A stretch of DNA of 63,233 nt. Source: Primorskyibacter aestuariivivens. Its GTDB lineage: Bacteria; Pseudomonadota; Alphaproteobacteria; Rhodobacterales; Rhodobacteraceae. Below are positions 6,535 through 15,569 of the stretch, one piece after another. Within the stretch, counting starts at the first letter, position 1. Each line of letters opens with the position of its first letter. Both the position numbers and the translations under genes were made by a program. The stretch covers positions 1 to 63,233 of the forward strand of contig NZ_JAQIOZ010000025.1 of NCBI RefSeq assembly GCF_028023675.1, in the 5' to 3' direction. Under the pieces are notes generated by a model, which was given only the letters and a program-made list of their open reading frames with translations, was not told where the DNA came from and did no database searches.

Positions 6535-8517
6535 ATGACCGCAAGCTTCAAACCCGTTTCTGTCGCCATCGGCGACCTTGTCGCCCATCCCGCCAACGTG
6601 CGCAGCAACTCCCCGGAAACCTATGACCCCGAGAACATCGCGCATCTGAAAGCCAGCATCGCTGTTCTGGGCCTGCTCCAGCCTCTCCTGGTCCAGAAGA
6701 TCGACGGCAAATATGCCGTGTTGGCCGGCGGCCGCCGCCATGCCGCCCTGAAGGAACTGGCTGCGGACAAGAGCGAGAAGGGTTTCACCGCGAAAACCAA
6801 GGTCGACTGCCGCCTTGTCCCTGACGACTGCGACGTCACCACGGCGTTGTCGCTCGCCGAGAACATCACCCAGGCACCGATGAATGCCATCGACGAGTTC
6901 GAGGCCTTCGCTCGGATGATGGAGGTCGACGGCCAGACGCCCGAGACGATCGCAAAGACCTTCGGCACCACGGTGGCGGCCGTGAAAGGCCGGTTGCGCT
7001 ATGGCCTGATCCACCCCGACATCCGCGCCGCGGCTCGGGGCAAGGTGATCACGCTCGACACGATGAAAGCCTTCGCCGAGCACCCGAGCCAAGAGGCGCA
7101 GCGTGAGGTCTACGAGGCGCTCACGAAAGACGGCGGCTTTCTGCAGGCCTATACCGTTCGACAGGCGCTCAAATCCCGCGGGGTGCAGGTCAGCGATGAT
7201 ATCGGGGCTTTCGTGCGCGCGGACTACGAGGCGCGTGGCGGCGCAGTCGCGGCTGACCTTCTGGAAGAGCATTCCGTGCTCGAGGATGCGGCGCTGGTCG
7301 AGACCATCCTGCTCGAAAAGCTCGGTGCCGCTGCCGAAGAGGCCCGCATAAAGCTGGGCTTTGCCTGGGCCGATGCGATGGTCCGCTATGATTACGCGAC
7401 CATGGCCGACTACGGCCGCGTCTATCCCGGCCCGATCGAGCCTGATGAGGCTGCGCAAAAGCGCATCGATGAGATCACCGCCGAACTCGAGAAACTGCAG
7501 CTCGAGATGGAGGATGAGGGGCTCGAGGACGGTGCCTACAACGCGCTTTACGAGCGCGTGGACGCCTTGGAAGAGGAAGCGCGCGATCTGCAGGAGGCCT
7601 ACAGCGCCGAGGACCTAGCGCGGTCTGGGGTAATCGCGTCGTGGCAGGGTGGGCAGATCACGCTCCATGTTGGTCTCGTCCGCCCCGAGGACACCGTCAA
7701 AGAGGAGGGCGCGCGCGGCTCCTCGGCTAGCCCGACCGGGGAGGAGGCCCCGGACCCGGACGAAATCACCTATCCAGCCTCACTGGCTGAGGACCTCAAG
7801 ACCGAGCGAGCCATGGCGCTTGGGGCCGCGATGGCGCTGCATCCGGAAGCCACGCTCGATCTGACGCTCTTCAAGCTGGTCAGTGACGTTCTGGCCAGCG
7901 GCATGAGTGTCACGCAGGCGATCAAGATCGATGCCCGCAAGGAATACCGCAGCCATGCCAAGATGGACGAGATCGACGAGACCTCGCTCGAGCAGGTGGC
8001 GGCGGTGCATGATGCACTTGATCTCTCCTGGCTCGATGACGCCCGCGCGCCCGCCGATCAGTTCGCGGCGTTTCGCGCGCTCGATGCAGGGGAGAAGGCC
8101 AAGCTCGTGGCCTATGCCACGGCCAGCACCACGCAGTCCTGCTTCGCGCGGGACCGCCAGCGCGACAGCCTGATGCATGCGTTCGAGATCGAGATCATGC
8201 CCGACATCCGCGCGTATTGGACGCCGAACGCGGCGCTCTTCAACCGCTTCAAGAAGGCCTGGCTCCTGAAGATCCTCGGCGAGGATCTGGGTCTCGCCCA
8301 GGAGGCGGTGACGCTCGCCTCGTCGAGCAAGAAAGAGATCGTCGCCTTCTGCGACAAGCTCTTCGCCGAACCCTTCGCCACGCTCACGGACGCGCAGCGC
8401 GCTGCCGTGGCCGCCTGGTGCCCGCCGATGATGCAGACCGCCGGTGTCGCCTTTGATGAGGCGGAACCCACTGCGGAAACCCCCGAGCCTGACAGCGACA
8501 TCGCGCAAGCGGCCTGA
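6535..8517 (+). CDS. Large ParB/RepB/Spo0J-family protein
   Basis: A 660-residue protein. The N-terminal ParB nuclease-like domain shows HPANVR, LLQPLLVQ and AVLAGGRRHAALKEL; box II follows with SLAENITQAPMNAIDEFEAF. A helix-turn-helix region lies near residues 130-190 (ETIAKTFGTTVAAVKGRLRY). The long C-terminal part is acidic and helical, with coiled-coil character near residues 300-360. It is much longer than chromosomal ParB (about 300 residues), as is usual for this plasmid group, where such proteins stand without an adjacent ParA. The role may be partition or CTP-dependent DNA binding; no ParA is present here. The start at 6535 has AAAAGGA upstream and the shared TCCCATG context. Confidence 0.85.
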   Translation: MTASFKPVSVAIGDLVAHPANVRSNSPETYDPENIAHLKASIAVLGLLQPLLVQKIDGKYAVLAGGRRHAALKELAADKSEKGFTAKTKVDCRLVPDDCDVTTALSLAENITQAPMNAIDEFEAFARMMEVDGQTPETIAKTFGTTVAAVKGRLRYGLIHPDIRAAARGKVITLDTMKAFAEHPSQEAQREVYEALTKDGGFLQAYTVRQALKSRGVQVSDDIGAFVRADYEARGGAVAADLLEEHSVLEDAALVETILLEKLGAAAEEARIKLGFAWADAMVRYDYATMADYGRVYPGPIEPDEAAQKRIDEITAELEKLQLEMEDEGLEDGAYNALYERVDALEEEARDLQEAYSAEDLARSGVIASWQGGQITLHVGLVRPEDTVKEEGARGSSASPTGEEAPDPDEITYPASLAEDLKTERAMALGAAMALHPEATLDLTLFKLVSDVLASGMSVTQAIKIDARKEYRSHAKMDEIDETSLEQVAAVHDALDLSWLDDARAPADQFAAFRALDAGEKAKLVAYATASTTQSCFARDRQRDSLMHAFEIEIMPDIRAYWTPNAALFNRFKKAWLLKILGEDLGLAQEAVTLASSSKKEIVAFCDKLFAEPFATLTDAQRAAVAAWCPPMMQTAGVAFDEAEPTAETPEPDSDIAQAA

Positions 8518-8593
8518 TGCATCACGTGACCCGCGCGCGGACCATGACACCCGCGCGGGTCGACACTCCCACAACCAACGGAAAGACATCCCC

Positions 8594-9187
8594 ATGGCTA
8601 TTCTCAAGTTCTCTGCCTCCGCTGTTGCGGCGCAGATCGCCCATGCGCGCGCCTGCAAAACCTTCCTGCCCAACTGGAACGGGCCCGTGGACAGGCCCGC
8701 CCTGATCCTGATCGTCGGCAATGGTGTGCATCTGCGCTCAAACGGCATCGATGGCACGACAACCCGCATCGTCACGACCGAGCAGGCCGATCCCTCCTTC
8801 GCCTTCGCCGACGGCATGAACCCGTTTCGGGACACCGACTGGATGGCGCAGCGCCGCATGGCGTTTCGCGATCTGACCGGCCAGTTCTACACCGACATCC
8901 TGGATGACGTGCAGGTGCTCATCGACCGGGGGCGGGGGGCCATCCGGCTCGCCACCGATGGCCACAGCATCCGCGTCTTCGTGCGCCGGGCTTCGGACTA
9001 TCTCATCGGCGGGACCTACGAGGTGCCCTCGGGCCTCGGCGGCACCTTCCGGGTCATTCTCAAGGATGCCTGCGACACCTTCGCGATCGTGCAGAACTGC
9101 GGCAATTGCGAGGATTTCGACGCCATGCAGCCCTACCGCGTGCCGCTCGATGCGCTGATGGAAATCGATGACCGGAGGGCGGCGTGA
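8594..9187 (+). CDS. Hypothetical backbone protein
   Basis: A 197-residue protein starting at 8594 behind a GAAAGACATCCCC context like its neighbours. It begins with a helical segment (SASAVAAQIAHARACKTFLP) and continues as mixed alpha/beta with a C-N-C cluster near the end (IVQNCGNCEDFDAMQPYR). No family is assigned with confidence. Its stop codon overlaps the start of the next gene by one base, so the two are translationally coupled. Confidence 0.7.
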   Translation: MAILKFSASAVAAQIAHARACKTFLPNWNGPVDRPALILIVGNGVHLRSNGIDGTTTRIVTTEQADPSFAFADGMNPFRDTDWMAQRRMAFRDLTGQFYTDILDDVQVLIDRGRGAIRLATDGHSIRVFVRRASDYLIGGTYEVPSGLGGTFRVILKDACDTFAIVQNCGNCEDFDAMQPYRVPLDALMEIDDRRAA

Positions 9188-9819
9188 TGGGATGGCTTTT
9201 CTACACCGACGGCCGCGTCAAATCCTACGCGGACGAGAAAGTGGAGATTGCCCGGCTCTGCACCTTTGAGGGCGACACGCGCAAAACCGAACTGGTCAAA
9301 GCCTGCAAGGTCGGCTCCACCTGGTATGCGGCGGCAAGGGTCACCAATCTCGACGGCACCCCTGTCGAGGACGCGACCTATATGACCGATCCTGATGGCT
9401 CCATCACTTTCGGGGCTGTCTTCCTCACCCGATACGATGACGGCTGCTGGGGCTACAAGGACATGGAGGAAAGCGCTGGCCCGAACGAGTCTCGTGCTCC
9501 CCTTGGGCTGATCGAGCTCCTCTCCGACCTGAAAGACCCGGACAGCTACGCCCAGGACTGGGCTGCGATCCCGGACTACGAGGAAGGCGACAAGATCAGG
9601 CTCGCCACGCCCGTGACGCTCACCGATGGCAGCACCTGCCAGATCGTCACTGCGACCCACTACAGGCGGGGGCGGCAAAAGCGCCGCTGCTACCGCATCG
9701 AGGAAACCGGTGGGCTCGTACGCCTGTCGAAGGCTTCGCTTGCGGGCTCGGAGCTGCTCAGCTCCGCGAAAGGTGCTGCCAGTCCTGTGCTGGCGGAGTA
9801 TCTCGCGGGGCGAGAATAG
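9187..9819 (+). CDS. DUF6927-like hypothetical protein
   Basis: A 210-residue protein whose pattern MGWLFYTDGRVKSY, STWYAAARV, then GYKDMEESAGPNESRAPLGL resembles the DUF6927 family of alphaproteobacterial plasmids (start MGWLF, later FGYKDMDE). The C-terminal half (IRLATPVTLTDGSTCQIVTA) looks like a small beta-barrel. The ATG at 9187 is preferred over the GTG three bases earlier because it matches the family start. It is coupled to the upstream gene. The function is unknown. Confidence 0.7.
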   Translation: MGWLFYTDGRVKSYADEKVEIARLCTFEGDTRKTELVKACKVGSTWYAAARVTNLDGTPVEDATYMTDPDGSITFGAVFLTRYDDGCWGYKDMEESAGPNESRAPLGLIELLSDLKDPDSYAQDWAAIPDYEEGDKIRLATPVTLTDGSTCQIVTATHYRRGRQKRRCYRIEETGGLVRLSKASLAGSELLSSAKGAASPVLAEYLAGRE

Positions 9820-9875
9820 GTGCTGGGCCGAACCGTTGATCGACCTGCCGGCGACAGCAGATGCTGCGGCTTGTC

Positions 9876-9904
9876 TTGACAAGGCAATGCAAATGCATTA
9901 CCTA
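9876..9904 (+). promoter_or_regulatory. Promoter and operator of prlF-yhaV
   Basis: TTGACA at 9876-9881 is a consensus -35 box; 17 bases later TACCTA (9899-9904) may serve as the -10. Between them an inverted repeat, AATGC at 9886-9890 and GCATT at 9895-9899, sits in the spacer, an ideal place for autorepression by the AbrB-type antitoxin. Confidence 0.6.
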
Positions 9905-9944
9905 TCGCGGGCAGCAAAGACCCCCATTCTTTCAGGAGACTGCC

Positions 9945-10271
9945 ATGACAGCGCTCGCACAAGATGTCTCGAAACTCACGGATCGGTATCAGACGACCGT
10001 GCCGGCGGGTGTGCGCAAACAGCTCAAGCTGGGCAAGGGCGACCAGATTCGTTACTGCACCGAGCCGAGTGGCAGGGTCTATATCGAGCCCGTGCGCAGC
10101 GACGAGGAAGATCCCGTGCTCGGAGCCTTTCTCGATTTTGTCGAGGCCGATATCAAGGCGCATCCGGACCGCATTCGGGCGTTCGATGGGGCTTTGCATG
10201 ACCGTCTTGCAGCACTGGTCGGAGACGTTGACGTCGATCTCGATGCGCCGCTATCGCTCGAGGATGAATGA
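9945..10271 (+). CDS. prlF: PrlF (SohA) family antitoxin
   Basis: A 108-residue protein with an N-terminal AbrB/SpoVT swapped-hairpin DNA-binding domain: KLTDRYQTTVPAGVRKQLKL, GKGDQIRYCTEPSGRVYIEP. The C-terminus (LGAFLDFVEADIKAHPDRIR and a following conserved block) matches PrlF antitoxins of YhaV toxins. The start at 9945 has AGGAG 8 bases upstream. It overlaps the toxin gene by four bases (ATGA). Confidence 0.88.
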   Translation: MTALAQDVSKLTDRYQTTVPAGVRKQLKLGKGDQIRYCTEPSGRVYIEPVRSDEEDPVLGAFLDFVEADIKAHPDRIRAFDGALHDRLAALVGDVDVDLDAPLSLEDE

Positions 10272-10786
10272 GCGGCGATAGCGTGCCCGCCCAAGCACCC
10301 CTCGTCGTAAACGGATGGTCGATTTATGCGCATCCGCTCTTTCTGGATCAGCTCGAAGGGCTGATCGAGGAGGTTGAAGCGCGTAAGGCACGCGATCCAA
10401 AGACCTGGCGCAAGAAAAACCCCACGAAACGGCTGGCAGCCATCTTCAAGCTGGTCACCGAGGCCATACCGGCGGACCCGGGTGCCGCCGCCTACCGGCA
10501 AGGCGGCACGCTCGGCGATCACCGCAAGCACTGGTTCCGGGCGAAATTCTTCCAGCAGTATCGGCTGTTCTATCGGTTCAACAGCGATGCGAAGGTCATC
10601 GTGGTGGCCTGGGTGAACGACGACAAGACCCTCCGCGCCTACGGCAGCAAGACGGATGCCTATGCGACGTTCAAGGGGATGCTGGAAGATGGCAATCCAC
10701 CGGACAATTTCGACGCGCTCTTGAAAGAAGCAGCGGCGGCGGACAAGCGGTTCGAGACGTCTCTTGAAGCGGCACCCGATCGGTAA
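10268..10786 (+). CDS. yhaV: YhaV-family ribonuclease toxin
   Basis: A 172-residue protein matching YhaV: NGWSIYAHPLFLDQLEGLIE, KNPTKRLAAIFKLV, GDHRKHWFRAKFFQQYRLFY and VVAWVNDDKTLRAYGSKTDA. YhaV is a RelE-superfamily ribosome-associated mRNA endonuclease. The catalytic-type basic residues (H, R, K in RKHWFRAK and RLFYRF) are present and the length is normal, so the pair is expected to be active. Confidence 0.9.
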   Translation: MSGDSVPAQAPLVVNGWSIYAHPLFLDQLEGLIEEVEARKARDPKTWRKKNPTKRLAAIFKLVTEAIPADPGAAAYRQGGTLGDHRKHWFRAKFFQQYRLFYRFNSDAKVIVVAWVNDDKTLRAYGSKTDAYATFKGMLEDGNPPDNFDALLKEAAAADKRFETSLEAAPDR

Positions 10787-10879
10787 GTGGGCCAGCTTGC
10801 TGTGACCCTTTAGCATTATCGTTTACGACGCCCCGCTGGAAGATGTAGCTCGGCTGATAATAGGGTCGGAGAAAGCACA

Positions 10880-11044
10880 ATGATTGAGGCGGAAAAGGAT
10901 AGGCAGCACCTCGGGCTAGAGGAGCAATGCGCGCCTGACCTGACGGGGCACCATTTCCCAATTGCTGTGCACGTTGCAGACATGCCCGATGACCTCGGCA
11001 AGCTGCTGGATATCGGGCTCGAGGAGCATTTCCGTGGCGGTTGA
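10880..11044 (+). CDS. Possible small protein (54 residues)
   Basis: The frame opens with ATG at 10880 behind GGAGAAAG and encodes an acidic 54-residue peptide (MIEAEKDRQHLGLEEQCAPD to the end GLEEHFRGG). It overlaps the next small gene by 11 bases. No family is recognised. The good ribosome-binding site and tight overlap support it, but short frames of this size can be chance. Confidence 0.35.
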   Translation: MIEAEKDRQHLGLEEQCAPDLTGHHFPIAVHVADMPDDLGKLLDIGLEEHFRGG

Positions 11045-11186
11045 TGTCAATTCGTATGACGCGTGGTTTCGCGCGAAGGTGCAGGCCGCGCTGGAGGAGG
11101 AATGCACGGGAACATCTCAAGTTCAGGTGATGCAGGCCGCACAGGCATTGATTGATGCGAAACGGGAGGTCGAACCCAAGTCCTGA
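11034..11186 (+). CDS. Orphan antitoxin-like small protein (stability-determinant type)
   Basis: A 50-residue peptide beginning at GTG 11034. The pattern SYDAWFRAKVQAALEEE, then VQVMQAAQALIDAKR resembles the short antitoxins or stability determinants that normally precede a RelE/ParE toxin (YDxWFRxxVQxALDDPRP...EVMxEMxALI). No toxin gene follows: the next gene is the large strawberry-notch protein 101 bases downstream. It may be a solitary antitoxin left behind after loss of its toxin, or one that neutralises a toxin elsewhere. Confidence 0.55.
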   Translation: MAVDVNSYDAWFRAKVQAALEEECTGTSQVQVMQAAQALIDAKREVEPKS

Positions 11187-11227
11187 CCAAGCCTTGGAGG
11201 TCAGCGCGGTCTGACCCCGTCACCCTG

Positions 11228-11247
11228 AAAAGCGCAAGCGGGCTTTT
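11228..11247 (+). terminator. Hairpin before the strawberry-notch gene
   Basis: AAAAGC at 11228-11233 pairs with GCTTTT at 11242-11247, followed by TTG. A related AAGCG-G-GCTTT hairpin precedes DUF3768, ParB and DUF736, so it may be a recurring leader element rather than a simple terminator. Confidence 0.45.
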
Positions 11248-11287
11248 TGTCCTTTGGAACTCAGACCCTGATCCAAAGGAAACCCCC

Positions 11288-14200
11288 ATGTCCAAGCCCA
11301 AACCGGCAAATCCGGCTCTCTCAATCTCCAACGCTAACCTCGCCTCTGCCCTCGCGCAGATCGGCGCGGAGGTCGACAACCAGCCCCTGCGCAGTTCAGC
11401 GCTCGCGCGCATCATGCGCGAAACGTTTCATGGCAGCGATGCCGGCGGTGCCTGGGATTGGCGCATGGCATATGACCTGATGCAGGCCGCGGCTGTTCAG
11501 GTGCTGCTGCGTGGGGACGGCGCGGCAGGTGACATCGCCGCTGCAAGGCTGCTTGCCTCGCGGCTCCTGACGGAAACCCGCCGGTCAGAGCAGCAGATCC
11601 GGCTGCAGCAGTTTTCCACGCCGCTGCCATTTGCGGCGCTGGTCTTGCGGGCGGCGGCGATCCGCAAGGGCGAGACCGTGCTGGAGCCCTCGGCTGGCAC
11701 CGGTGCCCTGGCTGCTTTCGCCGCCCGGGCCGGTGCCACGCTTTTGCTCAATGAAATCGACCCCTTTCGCCAGCGCCTCCTGCGGGCTCTCTTCGGCGGC
11801 GAGGTGACGGGCCATGACGGCGAGCATATCGACGATCTGCTGCAGACGCCGGTCCTGCCCGACGTGGTGGTGATGAACCCGCCCTTCGCCTCCTCGGTCG
11901 ATCGCTCCCGAGACAAGCATATCGCCGCCAAACATCTCGTCGCGGCTGCCAAGCGTCTCGCGCCCGGTGGGCGGCTGGTGGCGATCATGCCGCCGGGATT
12001 CGCGCCCGAACGCGATGCCGCGCATTGGTCACGCGCCTGCGGTCTCCTGACGCCGCGCTTGGCGTTGACGATGCCGGGGCAGGTCTACCGCAAGCTCGGC
12101 ACATCTGTCGAAACCCAGCTGATGGTCTTCGACAAGGTGCAGGAGGACGGCGAAATGATCCGCGTCCCTGTGCGGGATCTGGATGAAGCCTTGGCATATG
12201 TTGATGCTGTGGCCTCAACCCGGACCGAGATGCGCCCCGTACAACAGGCAGCGGCGATCCCTAACGGGCGGCCGACCGTTCCATCCTCTGCTCCGCGCAA
12301 GACCGCCGCTGCGCCTGTCGCCGCCTCCAAACCCCGGGCCAATGCCGCCCGCCCGCTAACTTTCACGTGCCTTGATATCCCGCGCGACAACACGCCGGTC
12401 TCGGATATCTATGCGCGCTACCGTCCGCAGCGGATCGAGATCGCGGGTGCGCAGGAACATCCCACGCCGCTGGTCGAAAGCATCGCCATGGCTTCCGTCG
12501 CGCCGCCCGTGCCTTCGGGTGACGGTGGTGCGGAATTGCGCCTGCCCGCAAGGCTGATAGAGGAGGGACATCTCTCCGAGGCGCAGCTCGAGACCATCAT
12601 CATGGCGCATGATGCCCATGGGCGTGATCTGCCCGGTCGGTTTACCATCGATGACGACCAGACCAAGCTGACGCGCGCCGATGATGACCCGGATGCACGG
12701 GCCTATCGCCTTGGCTATTTCCTCGGCGACGGCACCGGTTGCGGCAAGGGCCGCGAATGCGCGGGGCTCATTCTCGTGAACTGGCTTTCCGGGCGCAGAA
12801 AGGCGATCTGGGTCTCCAAATCCGCCACGCTTATCGAGGACGCGATCCGCGACTGGACTGATCTCGGCGGCTCGCCTGCTGATATCCAGCCGCTTTCCAA
12901 ATGGAAACCCGACCAGCCCGTCCCGATGGGCGACGGGATCCTCTTCGTGACCTACGCCACGCTGCGGTCCGCGGGCAAATGCGGCACCATGCGGCTCAGC
13001 CAGATCCTCGACTGGATGGGCGAAGACTTTGAGGGCGTGCTGGCTTTTGATGAAGCCCATGCCATGCAGAACGCGGCCGGGTCCGAGCAGGGCAGGGGGG
13101 TCAAACCCTCCCAGCAGGGCCTCGCCGGGCTGCGGTTGCAACTTGCCGCGCCCCGCGTCCGCGTCTTCTACATATCGGCCACGGGGGCGACGAGCGTGCA
13201 CAACCTCGCCTATGCCGCGCGGCTGGGGCTCTGGGGTCAGGGTCCCGAATACCCCTTCCCGAGCCGCGAGAGTTTCGTCTCGGCGATGGAAGCCGGCGGC
13301 GTGGCTGCCATGGAGGTGGTCGCACGCGATCTCAAGGCGCTCGGGCTTTACACAGCCCGTGCCCTCAGCTTCGATGGGGTGGAGTATGACGTGCTCGAAC
13401 ACGCGCTGACCCCGGCTCAGATCGAGATCTACGACGCCTATGCGGGAGCATTTCGGACGATCCACCACAATCTCGAAGCGGCGTTGACCGCGACTGGCGT
13501 CAACGATGCCTCGGGCGAGACCAATGCCTCGGTCGCACGCGCCTCGGCTAAGTCCCGCTTCGAGGGCACGAAACAACGGTTCTTCAATCATCTCCTAATG
13601 GGCATGAAGGCCCCGAGCATCGTCCGTGCCATCGAGGAAGATCTGTCGGCAGGCAAGGCTTGCGTCATCCAGGTGGTCTCGACGGGTGAGAGCCTGTTGA
13701 AGCGGCGACTTGAGACCATGGATCCGGAGGATGAACTCGTTGAGGGTGCCCTGACGCCTCGCGACTACGTGCTGGGTTATCTTGAGCAGGCCTTCCCGAT
13801 CCATGCGCAAAAGCTGGTCGAGATCGACGGCAACATGGTTGCGGAACCCTTGCGCGACGAGACCGGCGCGCTGGTCGTCTCGCGCGAGGCGCTCGCCCTG
13901 CGCGATGCGGCAATGATGGAACTGATGACGCTGGCGCCGATCCCCTCGGCGCTCGATCAGATCCTCTGGGCCTTCGGCGACGAGGCCGTGGCGGAAGTCA
14001 CGGGCCGATCGATCCGGCCACTGAAGGCGGCGGATGGTCATCTTTTCATCGAGAAGCGCGCCGCCAGCAGCAATTCCTCCGAGACCCAAGCCTTCATGGA
14101 CGGCGAGAAGGATGTCCTGATCTTCTCCGATGCGGGCGGCACGGGCCGGTCCTATCATGCAGCTCAGACCGCGAAGAACCAGAAGCGGCGACGGCACTAC

Positions 14201-15550
14201 CTGCTTGAGCCCGGCTGGCGCGCGGATGCCGCCATCCAGGGGCTGGGCCGCACGCATCGCTCGGCCCAGGTCAGCGCGCCCTTCTTCCGGGTCTGCACCT
14301 CGGATGTGCATGGCGAGAAGCGTTTTACTTCGACGATCAGCAAACGGCTCGACCAGCTGGGGGCGCTCACCAAGGGCCAGCGAGAAACCGGCTCGCAAGG
14401 CATGTTCCGCGAGGAGGACAATCTCGAAAGCCCGATCGCGCGGGCGGCGCTGCGCGGCTACTACGCCGATCTTGCCGCCGGACGCGCCGCCGCGATGAGC
14501 TACGAGAGCTTCACCGACTGGACAGCCCTGCGGCTGATCGACAAGGACGGGGTGCTGCTCGAAGAGCTTCCCCCGATCCAACGGTTCCTCAACCGGGTGC
14601 TGGCGCTGCCGATCCACATGCAGAACGCGCTCTTTACAGAGTTCATGAGGCGGATCGCCGATCAGACCGAACGGGCGCGGGCGGCGGGTACGCTCGATCT
14701 CGGCGTCGAAACCCTGCGCGGCGAAAAGATCGAACAGGTCGGGGCGGAGGACCTCTGGACCTGCCCGAAATCCGGCGCGGTGACGCGGATCATCGGGCTC
14801 GAGGTGACGGACCCGGTGCATGTGCTGTCCGCGGATGAAGCGCTCTCGCGCGATCCGGACAAACAGCCGATGGTCAACCGCGCGTCTGGCCGCGCGGCGC
14901 TCGTCTCGGCGCGGCCCATGCAGATGTATGACGAGGATATCGTCACACTGATGCGCAAGGCGGTGCGGCCCAACGGGTCCAGTTATCTCGAGGAGACCCG
15001 GTTTGAAGCCTCCGCCTGGGAAAAGATCGGGAAGTCCGAATTCATCCGGCTCTGGGATGATGAAGCAGCTGCTCTGCCAAAAACCACCACGACCAAGCTC
15101 TACCTGCTGACCGGGCTGCTCTTGCCGATCTGGAAGGACATCCCGACCACCAATGAGCGCATCTACCGGGTCACGCCCGACGGGGCGGCCGCGATGATCG
15201 GGCGCACGCTGAGCGAGGAAGGGGCGGCAGCGCTGCGCGCACGCTTCCTCGTCTCCAACCCACAAACCCCAGAAGAAATGCTGACCGCCGCCCTGGGCAC
15301 CACTGCCCAGGTCGATTTGGGCCACGGCCTGACCCTGACCCGCCGCCGGGTCGCAGGCGAGATGCGCCTTGAGTTGGGCGGTGCGGATCGGGGCATGATC
15401 GACGGCCTCAAGGCGCTCGGCTGCTTCACCGAGATCATCGCCTTCCAGCTTCGGGTGTTCCTGCCGCATGGGGACAGGATCGACACGGGCAGAATTCTGG
15501 CCCGGATCGTGGGGCAGGCACCAGATGCCGCTTCAGTGGCAGCAGAATAG
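11288..15550 (+). CDS. Strawberry-notch family methyltransferase-helicase fusion
   Basis: A 1,420-residue protein with three parts. Residues about 100-310 are a class I SAM-dependent methyltransferase: TVLEPSAGTGALAAFAARAG is the SAM-binding loop and VVMNPPFASS the NPPF catalytic motif of N6-adenine type enzymes. Residues about 400-900 hold the strawberry-notch superfamily 2 helicase core with Walker A GDGTGCGKG and Walker B FDEAHAM. The C-terminal part carries helicase motif VI (GLGRTHRSAQV) and the strawberry-notch C-terminal domain. Such proteins are common on large conjugative plasmids of Rhodobacterales and are suspected to modify or protect incoming DNA; the real substrate is unknown. 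The start has CAAAGGA upstream in the shared leader context. Confidence 0.9.
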   Translation: MSKPKPANPALSISNANLASALAQIGAEVDNQPLRSSALARIMRETFHGSDAGGAWDWRMAYDLMQAAAVQVLLRGDGAAGDIAAARLLASRLLTETRRSEQQIRLQQFSTPLPFAALVLRAAAIRKGETVLEPSAGTGALAAFAARAGATLLLNEIDPFRQRLLRALFGGEVTGHDGEHIDDLLQTPVLPDVVVMNPPFASSVDRSRDKHIAAKHLVAAAKRLAPGGRLVAIMPPGFAPERDAAHWSRACGLLTPRLALTMPGQVYRKLGTSVETQLMVFDKVQEDGEMIRVPVRDLDEALAYVDAVASTRTEMRPVQQAAAIPNGRPTVPSSAPRKTAAAPVAASKPRANAARPLTFTCLDIPRDNTPVSDIYARYRPQRIEIAGAQEHPTPLVESIAMASVAPPVPSGDGGAELRLPARLIEEGHLSEAQLETIIMAHDAHGRDLPGRFTIDDDQTKLTRADDDPDARAYRLGYFLGDGTGCGKGRECAGLILVNWLSGRRKAIWVSKSATLIEDAIRDWTDLGGSPADIQPLSKWKPDQPVPMGDGILFVTYATLRSAGKCGTMRLSQILDWMGEDFEGVLAFDEAHAMQNAAGSEQGRGVKPSQQGLAGLRLQLAAPRVRVFYISATGATSVHNLAYAARLGLWGQGPEYPFPSRESFVSAMEAGGVAAMEVVARDLKALGLYTARALSFDGVEYDVLEHALTPAQIEIYDAYAGAFRTIHHNLEAALTATGVNDASGETNASVARASAKSRFEGTKQRFFNHLLMGMKAPSIVRAIEEDLSAGKACVIQVVSTGESLLKRRLETMDPEDELVEGALTPRDYVLGYLEQAFPIHAQKLVEIDGNMVAEPLRDETGALVVSREALALRDAAMMELMTLAPIPSALDQILWAFGDEAVAEVTGRSIRPLKAADGHLFIEKRAASSNSSETQAFMDGEKDVLIFSDAGGTGRSYHAAQTAKNQKRRRHYLLEPGWRADAAIQGLGRTHRSAQVSAPFFRVCTSDVHGEKRFTSTISKRLDQLGALTKGQRETGSQGMFREEDNLESPIARAALRGYYADLAAGRAAAMSYESFTDWTALRLIDKDGVLLEELPPIQRFLNRVLALPIHMQNALFTEFMRRIADQTERARAAGTLDLGVETLRGEKIEQVGAEDLWTCPKSGAVTRIIGLEVTDPVHVLSADEALSRDPDKQPMVNRASGRAALVSARPMQMYDEDIVTLMRKAVRPNGSSYLEETRFEASAWEKIGKSEFIRLWDDEAAALPKTTTTKLYLLTGLLLPIWKDIPTTNERIYRVTPDGAAAMIGRTLSEEGAAALRARFLVSNPQTPEEMLTAALGTTAQVDLGHGLTLTRRRVAGEMRLELGGADRGMIDGLKALGCFTEIIAFQLRVFLPHGDRIDTGRILARIVGQAPDAASVAAE

Positions 15551-15569
15551 GCAAGGGGGGGGAAAGATC

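Noticed and set aside
5980-7458. Minus-strand open frame of 492 codons opposite DUF3768 and ParB
   Set aside because: Antisense shadow of two well-supported genes; no family features.
13595-15469. Long minus-strand open frame (624 codons) opposite the strawberry-notch gene
   Set aside because: It mirrors a high-GC coding region, has no motifs or ribosome-binding site, and the plus-strand gene is convincing.
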